Shown here one piece after another: positions 8,958-17,769 of a stretch of DNA of 50,321 nt. A program made the translations under genes and the position numbers. The notes below the pieces were generated by a model. The model saw only the letters and a program-made list of their open reading frames with translations, had not been told where the DNA came from and ran no database searches. The DNA comes from Desulfarculaceae bacterium (GTDB taxonomy: Bacteria > Desulfobacterota > Desulfarculia > Desulfarculales > Desulfarculaceae): positions 1 through 50,321 of the forward strand of contig JAMOVV010000050.1 of NCBI GenBank assembly GCA_027067385.1. Reading direction: 5' to 3'. Each line of letters begins with the position of its first letter. Positions within the stretch are counted from its first letter, which is position 1.

Positions 8958-10373
8958 ATGGACCGGCTCTCCGCCATGATCGCAGAACAGGCTGGCTACC
9001 TGGCCCGGCGTTTGGCCGGCCGCACCCCGGTGGCCGCCCGGCGGCCCGTGGTGGGCGACAGCGCCCGGGAGCCGCGGGACGCGCCAGAGCCGACTCCGGC
9101 CGACCCGGCCCTGCACCAACTGGCCCAGGCGGTGATCCAGGCCGCCCTGAGCCTGGAGGAGGCCGCGGACGATATCTCCCTGGCCGAGCTGGAGGCCGAG
9201 ATGGGCCGGGTGACCCGCCGGCTGCTGGACCAGCGGCCGGACCTGCCGCGCCCGGTGGCCGCCCGCCTGGCGGCCGAGGTGCCGGCCCTGGTGCGCCTGC
9301 CGGCCCTGGCCCGCCTGGCCCGCCAGGGGCTGGGGGTGGACCCGGCGGTGGTGGCCGGCCAGGATGCCGACGGCATCGTGACCAACGGCTCGCCGGCCTT
9401 TGCCCGGGTGCTGGAGGACCTGCGCCGGGTGGCGGCCACCGAGCTCAGCGTACTGCTGGAGGGCGAGAGCGGCACCGGCAAGGAGCTCCTGGCCCGGCGG
9501 CTGCACCGGCTCTCGCCCCGACGGGAGGGGCCCCTGGTGGCTCTCAACTGCGCGGCCCTGCCGCAGGACCTGCTGGAGAGCGAGCTATTCGGCCACGTCA
9601 AGGGCGCCTTTACCGGGGCGGCCGCCTCGCGGGAGGGCTACCTGGGCCGGGCCCACGGCGGCACCCTGTTTTTGGACGAGATCGGCGAGGCCTCCCCCGA
9701 GCTCCAGGTGACACTCCTGCGGGTCTTGGAAGACCGGCTGGTGACACCGGTGGGCGGCCGGCAGGGGCGGCCGGTGGACTTCCGCCTGGTGTGCGCCAGC
9801 AGCCGCGACCTGCGTAAGGAGGCCGAACAGGGCCGCTTCAGCCAGGCCCTGCTCTACCGCATCCGGGTGGTGCCGCTGCGCCTGCCGCCGCTTCGCCGGC
9901 GGCCAGAGGACCTGCCGGCGCTCATCGACTATTTCCTGGAGCGGGCCGGGCGGGAGACGGGAAGCCAGCGCCGCTTGAGCCGCCGGGCGCGCCGGGCGCT
10001 CTTGGCCTACCGTTGGCCCGGCAACATCCGGCAGTTGCAGCACGTGATCCAGCGCCTGGTGGTTTTATCGGAGGGGCCGGTGATAGAGGTGTCTGACCTG
10101 CCGGCCCAGATCGCGGCTCCCAAGGCCGGGGCCTACCAGCGGCGGCTTGAGGACCTGCCGGACATTCCGCGGGCCCGGGTGGCCGACCTGGCCCGGCTGC
10201 TGGCCCAGGCCCAAGGCGGCGAGGTGGTCAACCGCGACGTGCGCCGGCACCTGGGCTGCTCCGACTCCACGGCCCGCAAAATGCTGCGGGGACTGACCCG
10301 GGCCGGGGTGCTGAAGGTAGTGGGCGATCACAGGGCGCGGCGTTACCTGGTAGACGATATCGAGGAGAAGTGA
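8958..10373 (+). CDS. Sigma-54 interaction (AAA+) transcriptional activator with non-Fis C-terminal winged-helix-like domain
   Basis: [15 protein letters not shown] Walker A, GAFTGA loop, [11 protein letters not shown] Walker B; ATG 8958 preceded by GGAGG; C-terminus [58 protein letters not shown]. Confidence 0.9.
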   Translation: MDRLSAMIAEQAGYLARRLAGRTPVAARRPVVGDSAREPRDAPEPTPADPALHQLAQAVIQAALSLEEAADDISLAELEAEMGRVTRRLLDQRPDLPRPVAARLAAEVPALVRLPALARLARQGLGVDPAVVAGQDADGIVTNGSPAFARVLEDLRRVAATELSVLLEGESGTGKELLARRLHRLSPRREGPLVALNCAALPQDLLESELFGHVKGAFTGAAASREGYLGRAHGGTLFLDEIGEASPELQVTLLRVLEDRLVTPVGGRQGRPVDFRLVCASSRDLRKEAEQGRFSQALLYRIRVVPLRLPPLRRRPEDLPALIDYFLERAGRETGSQRRLSRRARRALLAYRWPGNIRQLQHVIQRLVVLSEGPVIEVSDLPAQIAAPKAGAYQRRLEDLPDIPRARVADLARLLAQAQGGEVVNRDVRRHLGCSDSTARKMLRGLTRAGVLKVVGDHRARRYLVDDIEEK

Positions 10374-10374
10374 C

Positions 10375-11187
10375 ATGGCGATCAAGGGGCGTATCGGCTT
10401 GGTGGGCGGCGGCAACATGGGCTCCGCCTTGGTTAAGGGTTTGCTGGCCGCCGGGCTGGCCGGGGCCGACCAGGTGGTGGTGGCCGAGCAGGACCAGGCG
10501 CGCCGCGCCGCCCTGGCCGCCGAGACCGGCGTGGCGGTGGTGGCCTCGGCCGGGGAACTGGACAACCTGGCGGTGCTCATCCTGGCGGTGAAGCCCCCCG
10601 ACATCCCGGCCTGCGCCCGCCAGGCGGCCGGCGCGGTGGAGCCCGGCTCCCTGGTCATCACCCTGGCCGCCGGGGTGCCCCTGGCCAAGGTGGCCGGGGC
10701 CTTTGACCCCGACCAGCCCCTGGTGCGGGCCATGCCCAACACCCCGGCGCTCATCGGCCAGGGGGTGACCGCCCTGGCCCCCGGCGCAGGGGTGGGGCAA
10801 GCCGACCTGACCTTGGCCACCGACATCTTCGGCGCGGTGGGACAGGTGGTGGTGGTCACCGAAAAGGCCCTGGACGCGGTGACCGGGCTCTCGGGCTCCG
10901 GGCCGGCCTATGTCTTTTTGTTCATCGAGGCCCTGGCCGACGCCGGCGTGGCCCAGGGGCTGGACCGCGCCATCGCCCTCACCCTGGCCCGGCAGACTGT
11001 GGCCGGCGCCGCCCGCCTGGCCATCGAAAGCGGTGAGCACCCGGCCACCCTCAAGGACCGGGTCACCTCGCCCGGCGGCACCACCATCAGCGGCTTGCAC
11101 GTGCTGGAGCGCGGCGGGCTGCGCGGCCTGGTGATGGACGCGGTGGCCGCGGCCACCGACCGCAGCCGCGAGCTGGGAGAGTCCTGA
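10375..11187 (+). CDS. proC: Pyrroline-5-carboxylate reductase
   Basis: IGLVGGGNMGSALVKGLL, RAMPNTPALIGQGVTAL, LSGSGPAYVFLFIEALADAGV, VTSPGGTTISGLHVLERGGLRG. Confidence 0.95.
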   Translation: MAIKGRIGLVGGGNMGSALVKGLLAAGLAGADQVVVAEQDQARRAALAAETGVAVVASAGELDNLAVLILAVKPPDIPACARQAAGAVEPGSLVITLAAGVPLAKVAGAFDPDQPLVRAMPNTPALIGQGVTALAPGAGVGQADLTLATDIFGAVGQVVVVTEKALDAVTGLSGSGPAYVFLFIEALADAGVAQGLDRAIALTLARQTVAGAARLAIESGEHPATLKDRVTSPGGTTISGLHVLERGGLRGLVMDAVAAATDRSRELGES

Positions 11188-11240
11188 TCCCCTGCGACGG
11201 CCGCGCCCCGGGGTGTTTAGCGATCTAATCTTTATGCCGG

Positions 11241-12701
11241 CTAGTGCTGCGTGGGGGTCTGGCCCAGGGCGGGCAGGGTGACGGTGAAGGTGCTGCCTTG
11301 GCCCGGCTGGCTGTCCACCGCGATGTGGCCGCCGTGCTTGTTTACCACCCGCTTGACGATATCCAGGCCCAGGCCGGTGCCCACGATATGGCGGGTGTCC
11401 TGGTTCTTCACCCGGTAGAAGCGCTCGAAAATCTTGGCCGCCTCCTCGGGCGTCAGGCCCAGGCCGGTGTCGCTCACCTGGATCACCACCGCGTTGTCTT
11501 GCGACCGGGCGGTGACGGTGATTTCGCCGCCGTCGGGGGTGTACTTCACCGCGTTGCTCACCAGGTTCACCAGCACCTCCAGGAGCTCCGGGGCCACCCC
11601 CATTACCTTGGGTAGGGGGCCCTCGGCCTCCAGGCGCAGGGTTTGGTCTTTTTGGCGGGCGCGCTCGGCCAGCAGGTCCACCGCCTCTTCCAGCAAGGGT
11701 GCTAAGTCCACTTCCTCGGGTTCGCCCAGGGCCCCGGCCTCGATCTTGGCCAGGTCCAACAGGTCCTTGCTCAGGTTGATGATGCCGGTGACCCGGGCGC
11801 GGGCCCGCTCCACCAGGTGGGCCTGCTTGGGGTTGAGGGGACCGGGCAGTTCCTGGCCCAGCACCTGGAGCTGGCCCAGCACCGCCGATAGGGGACTGGC
11901 GATCTCGTGGGCCACGGTGGAGACGAACTCGTTCTTCAGAGCGTCGAGCCGGCGCCAGGCGGTGACGTCGTCAAACACGGCCAGGGCCCCCACCAGCAGG
12001 CCCCGTCCATCCACAAAGGGCACGCAGGTGACCTGCAGGAACACCTCGTCGCCTTCCACCGCGCCGGTGGTCTGGCAGGTGACCGCCTGGTAGTCGCCCT
12101 CGCTCTGGGCCAGCACCCGGCCCATGGTCTCCACCACCTCGGGGCAGGGCAGGGCCTGCTCCAGCGGCTTGTCGATCACCTGGTCTTCCACCAGGCCGAA
12201 GGCCCGGCGCAACGAGGGGTTGGTGAGCACCACCCGGCCCTCGGCGTTGGTAACCATCACCCCGTTGGACATGGCGTCCACCAGGGCGCGGGTGCGGCTT
12301 TTTTCGATGGCCATGTCGCGCAGGGTGCGCACCTGCTTCACCAGGCGCTCCACCACCAGGCGCAGCTCCTTGGGCTTGAACGGCTTGGCCAGGAAATCGT
12401 CGGCCCCCTGCTTCATGGCCGCCACCGCCTTTTCCAGGGTGGCGTAGCCGGTGATGACCACCACGGCCAGGTGGGGGTACAGGCGGCGGGCCTGCTCCAA
12501 GAACTCCATGCCGTCCATCACCGGCATCATCAGGTCCACCAGCACCAGGTCGGCCGCGTCCTGCTGCAAGGCCGCCAGGCCCTCCCGGCCGTTGACCGCT
12601 TCGCTCACGCGCGCCCCGTCGGGCTCCATTACCCGGCGCACCGCCTGGCGCACCCGGGCTTCGTCGTCCACAACCAAGATATGCAGATCGTCCGCTTCCA
12701 T
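11241..12701 (-). CDS. Receiver-PAS-histidine kinase
   Basis: ILVVDDEARVRQAV...LVLVDLMMPVMDG...KPF receiver; PAS; STVAHEIASPLSAVLGQL H-box; NLVSNAVKYTPDGGEITV and DTGLGLTPEE ATPase boxes. Confidence 0.92.
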   Translation of the reverse strand: MEADDLHILVVDDEARVRQAVRRVMEPDGARVSEAVNGREGLAALQQDAADLVLVDLMMPVMDGMEFLEQARRLYPHLAVVVITGYATLEKAVAAMKQGADDFLAKPFKPKELRLVVERLVKQVRTLRDMAIEKSRTRALVDAMSNGVMVTNAEGRVVLTNPSLRRAFGLVEDQVIDKPLEQALPCPEVVETMGRVLAQSEGDYQAVTCQTTGAVEGDEVFLQVTCVPFVDGRGLLVGALAVFDDVTAWRRLDALKNEFVSTVAHEIASPLSAVLGQLQVLGQELPGPLNPKQAHLVERARARVTGIINLSKDLLDLAKIEAGALGEPEEVDLAPLLEEAVDLLAERARQKDQTLRLEAEGPLPKVMGVAPELLEVLVNLVSNAVKYTPDGGEITVTARSQDNAVVIQVSDTGLGLTPEEAAKIFERFYRVKNQDTRHIVGTGLGLDIVKRVVNKHGGHIAVDSQPGQGSTFTVTLPALGQTPTQH

Positions 12702-14251
12702 TAGGTCTCCTCCGGAGTGCGGCTCATTTCGTACTTGCTGGCGAACTCGGCCAGGGTCCCCTGCAGGTGCTCCGGCAGGGTCACCTGGAAGGTGGTGCCC
12801 TGGGGCCCGGTTTCCTTGACCCGGATTCGGCCGCCGTGCCGGGTGACCAGGCCGTAGACCACGCTGAGGCCCAGGCCGGTGCCCTTGCCGATGTCCTTGG
12901 TGGTAAAGAAAGGATCAAAGACCCGCTCGATGTTTTCGGCGGCGATACCCGGGCCGGTGTCGCTGATCTCCACGAACCGCTGGCCGTGGTCGTCCAGGCC
13001 GGTGCGCACCGTGAGCCGGCCGCGTCCCTCCATGGCGTCCAGGGCGTTGGTAAGCAGGTTGATGAACACCTGGCGCAGCAGTTGTTCGTCGCCCTCGATG
13101 GTGAGGGGCTCCGGGTGGTAGTGGCGCGCCACCTCCACGTGCAGGAACACCGAGTCGTCCCGGATGAGCTTGAAGGCGTCTTCCACCACCCGGTTGAGGT
13201 CCAGGTCCTCGATGCGGATTTCGCTTTGGCGGCTGTAGTCCAGCAGGCCCCGCACGATGTCCCGGCAGCGGTCGGCGTCCTCCATGATGCATTCCAGGTC
13301 CTGGCGTACCGGGTCGCCCGGCGGCAGACTCTCGGCCGCGGTCTCGGCAAAGACGGTTATGCCGGTGAGCGGGTTGTTGAGCTCGTGGGCCACCCCGGCG
13401 GCCATGCGCCCCAGCCGGGCCAGCTTGTCCGACTGCACCACCTGCATGCGGGCCTGGGCCAGGCGGCCCTCCATCTTTTGGATTTCCCGCAGGTCGGTGA
13501 AGATACCCACCGTGGCCACCGGCTTGCCGTCGCGCTTGACGTCGGCCGCGTTGACCCGCACCGGAATCTTGTTGCCCTGGCGGTCATGCACGTAGGTATG
13601 GACGCCCAGGGCCTGTCCGCCGTGTTGGTCCAGGGCCTGGCGCAGCTCGCGCAGTTGGCTGATGGGCGACAGGATGCGCAGGTTCTCCCCCACCAGCTCG
13701 TCCACCTCGTAACCCAGCACCCGGGTCACGCTGCGGTTGACAAACAGGATGTCGCCGTTGAGATCGGCGGCCACCACCACCCCCACCAGGGAGTCCAGCA
13801 GGCGGTTAAGGAACTCGTTGCTCTCCTTGAGGCTGCTCTCCAGGCGCTTGGTCTCGGTGATGTCCCGGATGGATTCGATCACCGCCCGCACCTCGCCGTC
13901 CGGCCCGGTGAGGGGGGCCATGTGGACCTCCTCCACGATTCTTTGGCCGTGGCGGTCCTGGTACTCGTGCAGGTTGAAGTGTCCCCTTTGGCCGGCCAGG
14001 GCCTCGGGAAAGCGGCAACGCTGGCGGGGGCAGGGTTCGTCGATCTGGTGGAACACCTGGTAGCAGCGCCGCCCCACCACCTTTTGCGAGGGCACGGCGT
14101 AGCGGGCCAGGAAGGCCTGGTTGGCCGCGCGCACCACCATGTCGCACCCCAGGATCAGGGTGGGGATGGGATGGTCCTGGAACACCCGGGCGTGGACCTC
14201 CAGCTCCAGGGGGTCTTGCGCAGATGGCGTTTTCTGGGCCATGGCCGTCAT
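12701..14251 (-). CDS. PAS domain sensor histidine kinase (two PAS)
   Basis: [21 protein letters not shown]-box, [53 protein letters not shown]-terminal PAS carries a Cys cluster ([19 protein letters not shown]). Confidence 0.93.
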   Translation of the reverse strand: MTAMAQKTPSAQDPLELEVHARVFQDHPIPTLILGCDMVVRAANQAFLARYAVPSQKVVGRRCYQVFHQIDEPCPRQRCRFPEALAGQRGHFNLHEYQDRHGQRIVEEVHMAPLTGPDGEVRAVIESIRDITETKRLESSLKESNEFLNRLLDSLVGVVVAADLNGDILFVNRSVTRVLGYEVDELVGENLRILSPISQLRELRQALDQHGGQALGVHTYVHDRQGNKIPVRVNAADVKRDGKPVATVGIFTDLREIQKMEGRLAQARMQVVQSDKLARLGRMAAGVAHELNNPLTGITVFAETAAESLPPGDPVRQDLECIMEDADRCRDIVRGLLDYSRQSEIRIEDLDLNRVVEDAFKLIRDDSVFLHVEVARHYHPEPLTIEGDEQLLRQVFINLLTNALDAMEGRGRLTVRTGLDDHGQRFVEISDTGPGIAAENIERVFDPFFTTKDIGKGTGLGLSVVYGLVTRHGGRIRVKETGPQGTTFQVTLPEHLQGTLAEFASKYEMSRTPEET

Positions 14252-14258
14252 CCCTTGA

Positions 14259-14738
14259 TCACGGTGAGCTGAAGTACTCGGCCAGGGCCTCCAGGGCGGT
14301 GGGGCACTGGGCCGGTTCGAAGAGCATGAACAGCGAATGCACCACGGCGCCCAATCCCAAGGGGGCCACCGCGACCTGCCGCAGCCCCTCCAGGGCCTGG
14401 GAGACGATGCCGTAGCGGTCGCCGAAGTGCGGACCCTGCAAGTGGATCAAACCCACCGGCACCGGTTCCCGGCTAAGCTCCAGCCCGGCCCGCTCCAGCA
14501 CCGCCAGCAGCGCGGGTAGTTGGTCATGGGCCAGGCACAGGGAGATGCTCCAGGTATCATCCTCGGGCCAGGCGCTGGTATGGATGACCCTCGGCGGCGG
14601 GTCCACCCCGGCCAGGCTGCTTTGCAGGGCCACCAGGTCGGCCAGCCGGCCCTGGCCGGTCACCAGGACCAGTCCGTGCTCCACCTTGAGGCCGTAGGTC
14701 TTGATGGGCCGCTCGGAATAGATGGCCACCGTCTCCAC
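14259..14738 (-). CDS. Uncharacterised protein, probable tandem ACT-like domains
   Basis: 159 aa; ACT-like repeats (VLVTGQGRLADLVALQSSLAGV...SISLCLAHDQLPALLAVLERAGLE; HLQGPHFGDRYGIVSQALEGLRQVAVAPLGLGAVVHSLFMLFEPAQCPTALEALAEYF). Confidence 0.55.
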   Translation of the reverse strand: METVAIYSERPIKTYGLKVEHGLVLVTGQGRLADLVALQSSLAGVDPPPRVIHTSAWPEDDTWSISLCLAHDQLPALLAVLERAGLELSREPVPVGLIHLQGPHFGDRYGIVSQALEGLRQVAVAPLGLGAVVHSLFMLFEPAQCPTALEALAEYFSSP

Positions 14739-14741
14739 GTC

Positions 14742-15281
14742 TCAGACCTCCTCCCGGGTGCGGGAGCTCTGCACCACGGCCATGCGGGCCTCCGGCGGTG
14801 AGAGTCCCTCGGGCAGGTCAAAGTCCCGGGCCAGGATGTCGAGGGTGGCGGCCAGGTGCTCCTGGCGCACCACCAGCACCACGGCTGAAAGCGAGGTGGC
14901 CAGCCCCAGGGGGGTGAGCCCGGCGCGAGCCAGCGAGGCCAGGGCGGCCGCCGGCAGCCCCAAGTCTTGCGAGAGGGGAAAGAACTGCACCAGGACCACC
15001 TGCCGGATGAGGCGCGGGGCGCCCAGGCCGTGGGCCTCGGCCGCCCGCCGGGCCAGGTCCCAGGCCTCCTCGGCCACCGCGGGCTCCAGGCACAGGGCCA
15101 CCCGGCCCGCGGCTGCCTTGCACGGCAGGTCCAGCACCAAGGGAAGGTTGACGCGCCGGCGGGCCAGTTCGGCCAGCAGCTCGGGCAGGGTCGCGGCCCA
15201 GTCGGGGGTGGTCTCCAACAGGCACAACTCGTGACTGCACTTCAGACCGGCTATGGTGGGCTGCGGATTCACTGCGCTCAC
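14742..15281 (-). CDS. Uncharacterised protein, probable degenerate tandem ACT-like domains
   Basis: 179 aa; HELCLLETTPDWAATLPELLAELARRRVNLPLVLDL...VALCLEP...VQFFPLSQDLGLPAAALASLARAGLTPLGLATSLSAVVLVVRQEHLAATLDILARDFDLPEG. Confidence 0.5.
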   Translation of the reverse strand: MSAVNPQPTIAGLKCSHELCLLETTPDWAATLPELLAELARRRVNLPLVLDLPCKAAAGRVALCLEPAVAEEAWDLARRAAEAHGLGAPRLIRQVVLVQFFPLSQDLGLPAAALASLARAGLTPLGLATSLSAVVLVVRQEHLAATLDILARDFDLPEGLSPPEARMAVVQSSRTREEV

Positions 15282-15299
15282 GAGGGCCGGTCGGCGACC

Positions 15300-15686
15300 C
15301 TACTTGATCAGTTCTTCCACGATGGATACCAGCTTGTCCAAGTCCACCGGCTTGGCGATGTAGTCGTCAGCCTCCACCTGCATGCCGTCGGCGTGGGTGT
15401 AGGTGGTGGAATTGACCGCCGAGCCCACCGCGGTGAGCAGGATCACCGGTATGTCTTGCAGGGCGCTGTCGCCCTTGATCTCGGCGCAGAGTTCATAGCC
15501 GTTTTTGCGGGGCATCATGACGTCCAAGATCACCAGGTCGGGCTTGCGCCGGCCGAGGCTCTCGGTGGCCTCCTGGCCGTCGTAGGCCTTGCCTACCTCG
15601 AAGCCCTTGGCCTCCAGGTTCATGCTCACGGCCTCGACCAGATCGGGATCATCGTCCACCACCAGCACATACTTGGGGTCGGCCAT
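15300..15686 (-). CDS. Single-domain response regulator (CheY-like)
   Basis: MADPKYVLVVDDDPDLVEAV...DLVILDVMMPRKNGYEL...VILLTAVG...DDYIAKPVDLDKL; ATG 15686 preceded by AAGGAG. Confidence 0.93.
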   Translation of the reverse strand: MADPKYVLVVDDDPDLVEAVSMNLEAKGFEVGKAYDGQEATESLGRRKPDLVILDVMMPRKNGYELCAEIKGDSALQDIPVILLTAVGSAVNSTTYTHADGMQVEADDYIAKPVDLDKLVSIVEELIK

Positions 15687-15740
15687 AATCGTCTCCTTTG
15701 CAGCGGGGTTGTCCACGGCGCCCGCTGTTTTGGGCGGTAT

Positions 15741-16664
15741 TTACAACTGGGGCCGGGGCAGCAGCTCGGCCCGCTCTAAAATTTCGGGAACCTTGTGCTC
15801 CCACTCGATGGCCATGACGTGTACCCCGGCCACGCCGGGAATCTCGCGCAGTTGCTGCACCTGTTCGCACAGCAGCTTGATGCCCTCGTCGGCCTGCTTT
15901 TCCTTGGGCGCGCCGGCGATGCGCGCCACGATGTCGTCGGGCACGTCCATGCCCGGGACCTTGGAGGCCATGTAGCGGGCCATGCCGGCGCTCTTGAGCG
16001 GGGTGATGCCGGCCAGGACCTTCACCTTTTCGGTGAGCCCCATGTCCACGGCCTGGTGCATGTAGTCGCGGAACTTGTCCATGTTGTAGATGCACTGGGT
16101 CTGGATGAAATCGGCCCCGGCCGCCACTTTCTTGGCCAGGCGCATCACCCGCAGCTCAAAGGGATCGCCAAAGGGGTTGGCCGCCGCACCGATGAACATC
16201 TTGGGCGGGGTGTCGATCTCGGCCCCGCCCTGGAACTTGCCCTCGTCGACCATGGCCCGCACCATCTGGATGAGCTGCATGGAGTCGATGTCGTGCACGT
16301 TGGCGGCCATGGGGTGGTCGCCGAACTTGGGGTGGTCGCCGGAGAGGCACAGCATGGTGTTGATGCCCAGGGCGTGGGCCCCCAGGATGTCGGACTGCAT
16401 GGCCAGGCGGTTGCGGTCGCGGCAGACCATCTGGTAGTTGGGCTCCAGGCCCATCTCCTTGACGACGAGCGAGGCGGCCCAGGAGGACATGCGCACCACG
16501 GCGGTCTGGTTGTCGGTGATGTTCACCGCGTCCACCAGGCCCACCAGGTGCTTGGCCTTTTGGCGCACGTCTTCGGGGTTGCTGCCGCGCGGCGGTCCCA
16601 CCTCGCCGGTGACCGCGAAATGGCCGGCCGCCAGGACTTTTTCCAGGTTACTTTGGGTCTTCAT
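15741..16664 (-). CDS. metF: Methylenetetrahydrofolate reductase
   Basis: VTGEVGPPRG, VNITDNQTAVVRMSS, CRDRNRLAMQSDILGAHALGINTMLCLSGDHP, AGADFIQTQCIYNMDKF. Confidence 0.92.
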   Translation of the reverse strand: MKTQSNLEKVLAAGHFAVTGEVGPPRGSNPEDVRQKAKHLVGLVDAVNITDNQTAVVRMSSWAASLVVKEMGLEPNYQMVCRDRNRLAMQSDILGAHALGINTMLCLSGDHPKFGDHPMAANVHDIDSMQLIQMVRAMVDEGKFQGGAEIDTPPKMFIGAAANPFGDPFELRVMRLAKKVAAGADFIQTQCIYNMDKFRDYMHQAVDMGLTEKVKVLAGITPLKSAGMARYMASKVPGMDVPDDIVARIAGAPKEKQADEGIKLLCEQVQQLREIPGVAGVHVMAIEWEHKVPEILERAELLPRPQL

Positions 16665-17329
16665 TAGATCAAGTCCTCCCTCACTATGCGGCGGGGGCCG
16701 CCGTCGCGCGCGCTACGCCAGTCCTTGGCCGGCATGATCTGCTGGTAGAGGTCGGTGCGGCCCAGGGCCTTGAGCCGGTCCCAGATGAGCTGCCAGGCGC
16801 AGTCCACGTCCGGGGCGATTTCGCACTTGCCGCCGGTGGAGCCGCCGCAGGGGCCGTTGAAGATGCGCTTGGAGCAGCGGGCCACCGGGCAGATGCCGCC
16901 GGTGTAGGCCAGCACGCACTCGCCGCAGCCCTGGCAGCGCTCGGCCCAGACCCCCTGGCGCTCCGAGGCTCCCATGAAGGTGGTGTTGACCATGGGGTAT
17001 ACCGGTTTGTCCAGGTAGCGTCCGGCCACCGTCTGCACCCCGCAGCCGCAGGCCATGGAGCAGACCGCGTCGTATTGGTCTATGGTGCGGGCCAGCTCCT
17101 CCACGTACTCGGGATCGCACTGCCGCTCCAGGGTCATCTCCACCACTTCGAGCTTCTTGCCTTGCTGCAAAGAGCCCATCTGCAGGGCGGAAGCCAGTAT
17201 GCCCACTTCCTTGCGTCCGCCGGCGTAGCAGACCGTGACGCATTCGTTGCACCCCAACAACAGGATTTTGTCGTAGGGGGCCACGTAGCTCATGATCTCC
17301 TGCATGGGCTTGCGTTGAGCTGTGATCAT
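16664..17329 (-). CDS. metV: Methylenetetrahydrofolate reductase C-terminal/MetV-type Cys-rich subunit
   Basis: LLGCNECVTVCYAGGRKEVG, ACGCGVQTVAGR, RCQGCGECVLAYTGGICPVARCSKRIFNGPCGGSTGGKCEI. Confidence 0.88.
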   Translation of the reverse strand: MITAQRKPMQEIMSYVAPYDKILLLGCNECVTVCYAGGRKEVGILASALQMGSLQQGKKLEVVEMTLERQCDPEYVEELARTIDQYDAVCSMACGCGVQTVAGRYLDKPVYPMVNTTFMGASERQGVWAERCQGCGECVLAYTGGICPVARCSKRIFNGPCGGSTGGKCEIAPDVDCAWQLIWDRLKALGRTDLYQQIMPAKDWRSARDGGPRRIVREDLI

Positions 17330-17340
17330 GATCGTCTCCC

Positions 17341-17769
17341 TCAGGCGGCTTTGCCGGTCTTTAGCTTGATGGGGTTGGGTCCCAGGGACCGGATGTGCTC
17401 GGTGAACTCGGCGGCCAGCTCGGCGAACCTCGCGCCCTGGCCGGCGGCCATGTGCACCATCAACACCCGCCCGCCGCCGATGCCGATATCGTCAAGTAGT
17501 CTCCCAACGTATTCCACGCGCTTCTTAGCACGAAGGTTTCCATTGATAAAGTGGCAATCGCCTTCCAGGCATCCGGCCACCAGCACCCCGTCGGCCCCTC
17601 TCTGCAGGGCGCGCATCAGGTGCAGGGTGTCCACCTTGCCGGTGCAGGGCACCCGGATCACCCGCAGGTTGGGCGGATAGCTCAGCCGCAGGGCGCCGGC
17701 CATGTCGGCGGCGGTGTAGGCGCAGTACTCACAGGCGAAAGCCGCCAGTATCGGTTCGAATTGGCTCAT
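17341..17769 (-). CDS. mvhD: MvhD-type hydrogenase/heterodisulfide reductase iron-sulfur subunit
   Basis: ILAAFACEYCAYTAADMAGALRLSYPPNLRVIRVPCTGKVDTLHLMRALQRGADGVLVAGCLEGDCHFINGN; start ATG 17769 overlaps the hdrA stop. Confidence 0.92.
   Translation of the reverse strand: MSQFEPILAAFACEYCAYTAADMAGALRLSYPPNLRVIRVPCTGKVDTLHLMRALQRGADGVLVAGCLEGDCHFINGNLRAKKRVEYVGRLLDDIGIGGGRVLMVHMAAGQGARFAELAAEFTEHIRSLGPNPIKLKTGKAA

Noticed and set aside
12767-14272. 501 aa + strand ORF opposite the PAS histidine kinase
   Set aside because: Val/His/Gly/Gln-rich antisense open frame, typical in high-GC genomes; no recognisable domain.
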